Of a stretch of DNA of 5,608 nucleotides, positions 1 to 5,608 are shown one piece after another (within the stretch, counting starts at the first letter, position 1; every line of letters begins with the position of its first letter). The position numbers and the translations under genes are program-made. The stretch lies in assembly GCA_946538875.1 (NCBI GenBank), contig CAMNHD010000125.1:1-5608 (forward strand), written 5' to 3'. The notes under the pieces were generated by a model that saw nothing but the letters and a program-made list of their open reading frames with translations, searched no databases and was not told the origin of the DNA. Origin of the DNA: an uncultured Treponema sp. (GTDB lineage: Bacteria > Spirochaetota > Spirochaetia > Treponematales > Treponemataceae).

Positions 1-854
1 ATCCAAAGGGCAGGGTGCGCGGTCTTGAAGAGTCGGATTTTGTGTGGAACGGGGGCAATATCTACCCGATTGAAATTGACGGAACGGAGGAGGACTGCCA
101 CAATCTGGTACGCAGGATTTTTGCGGACAGGTTGCTTGTAAAAAAATACCATCTGACTCTTGCCAATTCTGCGAATATTGGACGGCTTTTGCCCCAGGCT
201 TTCTTTTACACTTACGCCTTTACCCAGATTAAGAAGAAGATTTCCGGTGACATTTACTATGCGCAGTCTGCGGGTAATTACGGGAACCTTGTTGCGGGGC
301 TTTACAGCTGGCAGATGGCACTGCCGCTCAAGGGCTTTATTGTGCCTTCCACCAGAAACCTTAAGCTTGATGCGGGCGGAAACGTGCAGGTGCTGGACAG
401 TTTTGTGCCTTTGGAAAAACGTACTCCAGCCGACCCGGCTGATCCTTCCAGCCTTGAGCGTATGGAGAATATCTTCAAGGCAAACTCTCTTATGCTGCGT
501 TCCTTTGTTTATCCTGCTGACGTGAGCGATAAACAGAAGGAAGACTCATGCAGGGAACTGTTTTCCAAATATGGTGTCTATGCTGACGGTGAAACTTCTG
601 CGGCCTATGCGGCGGCACGGATACGCAGCGATGTGTGGTACGATGATGAAGGAACTGTGGTACTTGTTTCGCGCGATGCTCCGGCGCTTTCACGGCAGTT
701 CATTCAGCATAATCTTGGTGAGTCGCCGGAAGTGGAAGCGAATGTCGCCGGGGCTTCGGTGCCTGTCACTCTGGACAAGCCGCCGGTTTTACCCAGCGAC
801 ATTGACTATATCACTTCTGTTCTGAATTCTTTGAATCTGCTGCGCCTCTTCTAG
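1..854 (+). CDS. thrC: Threonine synthase, C-terminal part (5' end outside window)
   Basis: This is the last 283 codons of a PLP-dependent threonine synthase, which converts O-phospho-L-homoserine to L-threonine and phosphate in the cytoplasm, the final step of threonine synthesis. The reading frame is open from base 3 (P-K-G-R-V-R-G-L) to the TAG at 852-854; the GTG at base 15 is internal. Counting from base 3, visible family landmarks are the LANSANIGRLLPQ segment (residues 53-65), the glycine-rich loop SAGNYGN (89-95) expected to hold the PLP phosphate, PSSLERM (148-154), and ADGETSAAYAA (194-204), which matches the usual D-x-H-T-A block but has Glu in place of His. The PLP-binding lysine should lie in the missing N-terminal part. 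The family is usually about 450-500 aa, so roughly 40% is missing. The gene converges on the GH13 gene and its last 13 codons plus stop overlap it. Assignment is firm; the Treponema-like affinity is from memory. Confidence 0.93.
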   Translation, partial: PKGRVRGLEESDFVWNGGNIYPIEIDGTEEDCHNLVRRIFADRLLVKKYHLTLANSANIGRLLPQAFFYTYAFTQIKKKISGDIYYAQSAGNYGNLVAGLYSWQMALPLKGFIVPSTRNLKLDAGGNVQVLDSFVPLEKRTPADPADPSSLERMENIFKANSLMLRSFVYPADVSDKQKEDSCRELFSKYGVYADGETSAAYAAARIRSDVWYDDEGTVVLVSRDAPALSRQFIQHNLGESPEVEANVAGASVPVTLDKPPVLPSDIDYITSVLNSLNLLRLF

Positions 855-3800
855 CCCTTCTTGCCCTTACCTTTGTGGCCAGGGAATCAAGGATTGCCTC
901 GGTTCCGGCTGCCACATGGGCTGGCTTTGCGGGCTTGAGCGGTTCGGTGAACTTCCTGCACTGGAACTCTGCTCCGTCCTTAGCGGCGGAGAGTGTGCGG
1001 TACAGGCGGTGTATCTGCTCACGCAGGATGCGCGGACTGTACATCACAAGGCCTGCAAAGCTGTACCAGAGCGTAAGGTCCATCTTTTCCTTGTTGAACC
1101 ATCTGATTCCGTTGAACTCGTTTGCGCCTGTGAGGAGATATGAATATTCTCCGTCCACAAGCATTACGGCTGTGTCGTATGTGGCCTTGGTGTAGCCTGA
1201 GGAGCCGAAGTTGAAGTCGCGGACCTTCATCATGATGAACAGGGTCTTGAGTATGTTGCTGATGTTCTGGGCTTTGATTCCGGCCTTTGCAAGGTACTCT
1301 GTGAGTTTGCGGTCAAGTCCCCACTTGAGGCAGTTTGCGGAACCTGCGGAAGACACTATTGCAAATGCGGTGAGAATCTCCGGTGAATTTTCGTTGGAGA
1401 TAAGACCGTCGTATATGAGTGTGTCTACTGCCACCTTGAATGCCGAGTTTGAGATTCTGTAGCGCGGTGAGGTAGGATCATCGTCAGTCTTTTCCACTCC
1501 CTGGGCATTTGCGGCTATGGTAGCAAGGTATTCTATCTGTTTGCAGAATGCCTGGTAACGTTGCTGCGGTGTGGCTTCCGTGGACTTCTTGGAGAGGCGT
1601 GCCTCTTTCTGTGTGACCTGCTTTTTGCTTCTGAGTCTCTTCAGCTTTGGTGCATTGAGTATCTGGAATTCGGACTCCTGCATTGCGAACTCTGATTCCT
1701 GTTCATAGTATTCAAGTGCAGCTTCCTTTATTGTGTCGAACAGGTCCTCTGTCTTTATAATCTCCAGGTTCTTTGCCTTGAGCACTGCCACCGGTGTGAA
1801 GAGTGTCTGAATCTTTTCAAAGAATTCCGGGGTTGCAAAGGCTTCAAGGGCCTTGTACAGTTCCTTGTAGCGGTATTCCTGCCAGGCAATCTCAAGGTCT
1901 GGGACTCCTGAGCCGTTAAGCAGTTCGTTAAGCTTTGCGTATTTGCCTTCTGCCTTGTCTGTCACCTGCTGGACATCCATGTACACCTGGTACTCGAATC
2001 CGTTGAGCGACACGAACATGCCTTTTTCTATGATGTCGTTGCATGTGCGGACGTACCAGAGACCTGTGCGGTGTTCGCGGAAGATGCAGAAATTCTTTTC
2101 TCCCCAGTTCAGGTTCAGGCCTTCGGCAAGCGACATTGTCCGCATTTCCTTGTCGTTTTCCCCGCTGCCTGTCTTTACTGCAAACTCGCATGACTGTTTA
2201 ATCCAGCCTGCTGCCCTTTCGTACTTGTTGTTGTAGAAGACAATTGTGCGTTCATTGCCTGCGCCGTTTGAATATGCAAATACGTTTTCGTTCACCTTGC
2301 CGTCGTTCCACACATCGTAGAACAGGAAGTTGTCGACTCCGGAAAAGAGGTAGCGCTTGTGGGCAAGCGGGAATATGTCGTGGTTGTGACGGTTCACCAG
2401 ATCCTGGTCAGGATTTTCGTCGCGGTAGGCACGGGTATATTCCATTCCGTACTTTTCCTCGAATCCTTCTATCTGTCCGTGACCGAACATCGGGAGGCCC
2501 GGCATTGTTATCATGAGCGTACAGACGCCGAAGTATTTGTCGCCCTTTCCAAACTGTGCGACTGCGGTCTCCTCGTCAGGATTGTTCATGAAGTTCACGA
2601 ATCTCTTGAGCACCTGCGGATCGAATTTGATTGTGTTCTTTACTGTGTCGCGGTACTTCTGGTTCTCTTCCTTCTTGAGCATGTTCATAAAGGCCGAGTT
2701 GTAGACGCGGTGCATTCCCAGTGTGCGGGTAAAGTATCCTTCCATCATCCAGAATGCCTCTGCCAGAAGCAGTGTGTCGGGCATGTCCTTTGCGCAGCGG
2801 TCCACAACTTCGCGCCAGAATTCATTTGGAATTGCTTTTTCAAACTGTTCCGTGGTGAGGGAGTACTGGCTTCGCGTAGCAATGTCTCCTCCGTGTCCTG
2901 GTTCCGGGTACCAAAGACGTCTTATGTGTTTCTTTGCAAGGACCATTGCCGCGTCAAAACGGATAATCGGGAAGTTTGCGGCCACCTTCATAATCTGCTG
3001 GATGACGGCTTCGCGGGCTGTGGGGTTGAGGAAGTCTATCTGGGCGGTGTCGTTCCAAGGCATTCCTGTACCGTCGTTACCGTGGTAGATATATGTGACA
3101 TCCCCGGTCTGGTTGTCCACGCGCTTGAAGCAGACAGCACAGTCGCTCTTTGAGTAGTAGTGGTCTTCAAGGAAAAGGGAGACCCTTCCGTCCTGGCTTA
3201 GGTTTTCACCGTTGAATGTATACTGCGGGAAGGGACAGTCCTTGGTTGTGATAAAGTAGTCCGGGTGTTCAATGACCCACTTGCCGTCCATGCCTGTGTG
3301 GTTTGGAACCATGTCGCTTGCAAGACGTATACCTCTTGCCCAGCAGCGGCGGCGCAGGTTGTCCAGGGCATCCCATCCGCCAAGATTTCCTGCAATCTCG
3401 TAGTCGAGCAGTGAATAGGCGCTTGCGGCGGCTTCGGGGTTGCCGTTTATCTGTTTGATTCTCCTTGAGGCGTAGGAACGTTCCCACAAGCCTATGAGCC
3501 ACAGGCCTGTAAAGCCCTGGTCACGCAGATTGTCGAGTTCTTCGTCCGGAATCTGGTCAAGACGGGATATGTCCCTGTTGTACTTTTTGCTCAGCTGGTA
3601 CAGCCAGACGAGCACTGTCTTTGCCATAAGAACTACTTTTGGCATCCATTCGCGGTCCGGGCTGAAGCGTTCGTATTCGCGCATCAGGTTCTCGTAGGAA
3701 TAAGGTGCCATGTCAGGAGTGCCGCCGTTTGTGGGGTGCCATGCGGCCTTTTCTTCTTCGCTGATTGTGTCTATGCCTTCGAGCAGACGCTTGAGCCACT

Positions 3801-4539
3801 CGCCCAGCAGGTCTCCCCAGTATTGGCGGATGTAGTCAAGCTGTCCCTTGAGTGAGGTGGGGGAGGCGATGACTGGTTCCTTGAGCATGGCGATGAGGTT
3901 GTTGTTCTTTGGGCCAAAGACTGGCTGTGTAAGGAAAAAGGCCTTTATCTGGTTCCAGGTCTTGATGTAGTCGGCGTTCAGTGAAAGCTTCCTGTCGTCA
4001 AAAAGAATCTGGAACGGATGGAATGCAGGGTTTTCGTTTGCAAGGTGGAGCATAATCAGCTCTTCGAGCACCTGTTCGCGGTTGTCTCTCTGCAGACCAG
4101 TTCCTGCATCGTAACAGGTCTGGATAAGATAGTCCTTGTTGGAAAGTTTTTTCTGATATACGGCGGTAGGCGGAAATTCTTCCATGAACTGAAGAAGGAG
4201 GGTGTCAATCTGGTCACGGCCAAAGTAAGTGTCAAGGTCGGAAAGCAGCTTGGAGAATGCATCAGGGGCCTTGTCCCTGCGGAAGAGCATACAGACGTAG
4301 TGGAAAATCTCGTCAATGAGTCCCATTGCGTTCAGGTTGCCTGCAGAGACTCTTTTTTCATCTTCACCACGCTCCGAAAAGACATTGTTCAGTTTGGTCT
4401 GGAATTCACGGACGGCCTTGAGGTTTGCAAAAATTACGTTGCCGCTTGAACTGTACAGGGACTGGTCAAAGGCACATAAATCCCTTATTGCCTTGTTGAT
4501 GTGAAATTCATTGTAGGAAATTGGAAATTTACCGTTCAC
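811..4539 (-). CDS. Large GH13 (alpha-amylase superfamily) glucan-active enzyme, about 1242 aa
   Basis: Predicted intracellular alpha-glucan enzyme, with no signal peptide or membrane segment. Counting from the chosen GTG: a helical N-terminal region (about 1-330); a TIM barrel (about 340-700); a likely beta-sandwich (about 720-865, with FLFYDVW and NENVFAYSN); and a roughly 375-residue C-terminal region of unknown role. GH13 motifs are region I DMVPNH (409-414), region V AQIDFLN (499-505), region II IRFDAA with nucleophile Asp529, and region III LLAEAF with acid/base Glu594. Region IV reads NNPDEE, so Pro654 replaces the usual transition-state His while Asp655 is kept. A C-A-V-C pair (467-470) lies in the domain-B insert. 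The C-terminal region has a doubled QESEF motif (947-958), a Lys/Arg-rich linker (965-985) and a basic tail. I chose GTG 4539 because GGAGG lies 9 bases upstream and the malQ stop one base before; the in-frame ATG at 4566 lacks a Shine-Dalgarno. Substrate and whether it hydrolyses or transfers glucan are unknown. TGA stop at 811-813. Confidence 0.9.
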   Translation of the reverse strand: MNGKFPISYNEFHINKAIRDLCAFDQSLYSSSGNVIFANLKAVREFQTKLNNVFSERGEDEKRVSAGNLNAMGLIDEIFHYVCMLFRRDKAPDAFSKLLSDLDTYFGRDQIDTLLLQFMEEFPPTAVYQKKLSNKDYLIQTCYDAGTGLQRDNREQVLEELIMLHLANENPAFHPFQILFDDRKLSLNADYIKTWNQIKAFFLTQPVFGPKNNNLIAMLKEPVIASPTSLKGQLDYIRQYWGDLLGEWLKRLLEGIDTISEEEKAAWHPTNGGTPDMAPYSYENLMREYERFSPDREWMPKVVLMAKTVLVWLYQLSKKYNRDISRLDQIPDEELDNLRDQGFTGLWLIGLWERSYASRRIKQINGNPEAAASAYSLLDYEIAGNLGGWDALDNLRRRCWARGIRLASDMVPNHTGMDGKWVIEHPDYFITTKDCPFPQYTFNGENLSQDGRVSLFLEDHYYSKSDCAVCFKRVDNQTGDVTYIYHGNDGTGMPWNDTAQIDFLNPTAREAVIQQIMKVAANFPIIRFDAAMVLAKKHIRRLWYPEPGHGGDIATRSQYSLTTEQFEKAIPNEFWREVVDRCAKDMPDTLLLAEAFWMMEGYFTRTLGMHRVYNSAFMNMLKKEENQKYRDTVKNTIKFDPQVLKRFVNFMNNPDEETAVAQFGKGDKYFGVCTLMITMPGLPMFGHGQIEGFEEKYGMEYTRAYRDENPDQDLVNRHNHDIFPLAHKRYLFSGVDNFLFYDVWNDGKVNENVFAYSNGAGNERTIVFYNNKYERAAGWIKQSCEFAVKTGSGENDKEMRTMSLAEGLNLNWGEKNFCIFREHRTGLWYVRTCNDIIEKGMFVSLNGFEYQVYMDVQQVTDKAEGKYAKLNELLNGSGVPDLEIAWQEYRYKELYKALEAFATPEFFEKIQTLFTPVAVLKAKNLEIIKTEDLFDTIKEAALEYYEQESEFAMQESEFQILNAPKLKRLRSKKQVTQKEARLSKKSTEATPQQRYQAFCKQIEYLATIAANAQGVEKTDDDPTSPRYRISNSAFKVAVDTLIYDGLISNENSPEILTAFAIVSSAGSANCLKWGLDRKLTEYLAKAGIKAQNISNILKTLFIMMKVRDFNFGSSGYTKATYDTAVMLVDGEYSYLLTGANEFNGIRWFNKEKMDLTLWYSFAGLVMYSPRILREQIHRLYRTLSAAKDGAEFQCRKFTEPLKPAKPAHVAAGTEAILDSLATKVRARRARRGAADSKNSEQK

Positions 4540-4540
4540 G

Positions 4541-5608
4541 TTATGCTTCCTCCGTATAGATGTCATGGATATTCGCTATATTCTTAATATTTTTTATCAA
4601 TAATTCATTCTGCTGGAGCTGTTCCACTGTCACCGGCATCCGGTATGTCCAGTTGAAGTCGCTTACCGAACCAGGCACGTTGATACGCTCGCTGTCCATG
4701 TCCTCAAGATAATAGGCCTTGTCCAGATACAGGTAGTCCTGCAGCGGATTGATGTACCAGGCACTGTTGGAAGTTGCTCCTGAGCCCAGTATGAGGGCTG
4801 CTGCTTCCGGTGAGAAGTCGTCGTCCGCATTGACTTTTGGCACATCGGCTTCTCCTGCCGCCGCTTCATCCCCGTCTATTTCTTCATTCCAGAGAGAAAG
4901 GTAAGCCCTTACACTGTCCTTTTCCTGGTTCCACCACTGACGGAGCGTGCTGCTGTCGTGGACTGAAGTTGTGGTGACTGAGTTGAACGGATAGTCCTCA
5001 AAGAATACATAGGGCTGCTTTTCTGCCTCCCAGCGTCTGTTCCAGCGGATGACTTTGAGTGAATAGATGTCCAGCCGCTTAAGGACTTCGGGCAGGGATT
5101 CAAGGTGCACTCCAAGGTCTTCGGCACAGGGCTGCATGGAGCTTGCCTTTACGATAGGCTCAAGCACCTTGAGTGCATGTTCCTTCCACAGATTTTCCTG
5201 CTGCCGATTGACTGACTCGAAGAGTTTCCTGAGTCTGTCCTGCTCGTCTCCGTTGAGTGAGTGCCAGGCGGTGGAGTCTGCATAGCGCCAGACAGCTGTA
5301 AAAGTGTCGGGGCCTGTTTGAATCAGAGAGCGGTCGAGCCACTTTTGTGAGAGCACGTCCTTTATGGAAGCGTCCTTTGTGGGGACCGTGGAATACTGGT
5401 TTGCAAAGATGTCTGCGTCAGTGCTGATGTTCTGCTTGAAATTCCACAGCTCTTCGTTTCCAAGCCTGTCGCATACTATGGAAAGTGACTGGCATGCTTC
5501 GTCATAGGAACCTGTGATGCGCTCAAGCTCTGAAGTCTGAATGTGGGGCTGTGAGAGCCACTTGATTCTTCCGTCGTCAAAGCCGTTTTCGTGAAGGGCC
5601 TCCCGTGT
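4541..5608 (-). CDS. malQ: 4-alpha-glucanotransferase, GH77, C-terminal part (5' end outside window)
   Basis: C-terminal 355 residues of a GH77 amylomaltase/disproportionating enzyme, which moves alpha-1,4-glucan segments between maltodextrins in the cytoplasm. The frame is open to the right edge; the GTG at 5354-5356 is internal. Counting from the first codon at the edge, PCAEDLG contains the expected general acid Glu163, and TTTSVHDSSTLRQWW contains the third catalytic Asp218. The C-terminal signature follows: NPLQDYL (287-293), SERINVPG (306-313) and WTYRMP (320-325). The nucleophile Asp (R-I-D-H motif) normally lies fairly close before the EDLG block in simple MalQ proteins. None is seen in the 160 residues before it here, so this looks like the longer DPE2-type GH77 with an insertion between nucleophile and acid. 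An acidic, low-complexity stretch occurs at about 242-265. The protein ends in TEEA then TAA, and those codons carry the ribosome binding site of the next gene. Family is secure; the DPE2-like subtype is inference. Confidence 0.92.
   Translation of the reverse strand, partial: TREALHENGFDDGRIKWLSQPHIQTSELERITGSYDEACQSLSIVCDRLGNEELWNFKQNISTDADIFANQYSTVPTKDASIKDVLSQKWLDRSLIQTGPDTFTAVWRYADSTAWHSLNGDEQDRLRKLFESVNRQQENLWKEHALKVLEPIVKASSMQPCAEDLGVHLESLPEVLKRLDIYSLKVIRWNRRWEAEKQPYVFFEDYPFNSVTTTSVHDSSTLRQWWNQEKDSVRAYLSLWNEEIDGDEAAAGEADVPKVNADDDFSPEAAALILGSGATSNSAWYINPLQDYLYLDKAYYLEDMDSERINVPGSVSDFNWTYRMPVTVEQLQQNELLIKNIKNIANIHDIYTEEA
4549..4553 (-). promoter_or_regulatory. Shine-Dalgarno (GGAGG) for the GH13 gene, inside the malQ 3' end
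   Basis: On the - strand a perfect GGAGG lies within the Thr-Glu-Glu codons at the end of malQ, 9 bases before the GTG at 4537-4539. The order is GGAGG, malQ TAA stop, one base, then GTG. This decides the start of the GH13 gene and implies translational coupling. The alternative ATG at 4564-4566 is preceded by AT-rich sequence without a ribosome binding site and would place this GGAGG inside the coding sequence. Confidence 0.75.

Noticed and set aside
15..17. GTG as the start of thrC
   Set aside because: The frame is open to the left edge and residues before it (P-K-G-R) continue the family pattern, so the gene starts outside the window.
736..765. Possible hairpin (GAAGC ... GCTTC) that might terminate GH13 transcripts
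   Set aside because: The stem is only about five base pairs with a long loop and no T-tract follows on either strand, and it lies inside thrC coding sequence.
2359..3153. 264-codon open frame on the + strand opposite the GH13 barrel
   Set aside because: It lies wholly antisense to the region encoding the GH13 catalytic motifs, has no recognisable family pattern or good ribosome binding site, and has Cys/Val/His-rich composition typical of an antisense shadow.
4018..4449. 143-codon + strand open frame opposite the N-terminal part of the GH13 gene
   Set aside because: Antisense shadow of a clearly coding region, with no recognisable domain and no ribosome binding site seen.
4564..4566. ATG start for the GH13 gene
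   Set aside because: No Shine-Dalgarno precedes it, whereas GTG 4539 has GGAGG at suitable spacing just after the malQ stop.
5354..5356. GTG as the start of malQ
   Set aside because: The frame stays open for another 84 codons to the right edge with protein-like sequence, and the catalytic nucleophile still has to be encoded upstream.

Overview
The window is almost entirely protein-coding and carries three genes, two of them cut by the window edges. By eye, G+C is near 50%. The left-hand protein resembles the threonine synthases I remember from Treponema, and the large glycosidase fits a family I associate with spirochaetes and other anaerobic Gram-negative bacteria. My best guess is a host-associated or rumen-type Treponema-like spirochaete. 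That rests on memory of related proteins, not on a search.

Layout: (1) On the + strand, bases 1-854 hold the C-terminal part of a PLP-dependent threonine synthase (thrC), whose start lies off the left edge. (2) On the - strand, bases 811-4539 hold a very large (about 1242 aa) cytoplasmic GH13 (alpha-amylase superfamily) enzyme with long N- and C-terminal extensions and an altered conserved region IV. (3) Also on the - strand, bases 4541-5608 hold the C-terminal part of a GH77 4-alpha-glucanotransferase (malQ, apparently of the insert-bearing DPE2-like type), whose start lies off the right edge.

The two - strand genes are consecutive, separated by a single base, and the Shine-Dalgarno for the GH13 gene sits inside the last codons of malQ. 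They are therefore almost certainly one translationally coupled operon for intracellular alpha-1,4-glucan (maltodextrin or glycogen) metabolism. The amino-acid biosynthesis gene thrC is an unrelated neighbour that converges on this operon and overlaps its 3' end by 44 bases.

There is no non-coding gap of any size, so promoters for both transcription units must lie outside the window. I see no RNA gene, mobile element, CRISPR array or clear terminator. I do not see a clear new multi-gene system. The strongest leads are the GH13 protein's non-canonical catalytic region IV (Pro replacing the usual His, reminiscent of GlgE) and its large uncharacterised flanking domains, paired with an insert-bearing GH77 partner.
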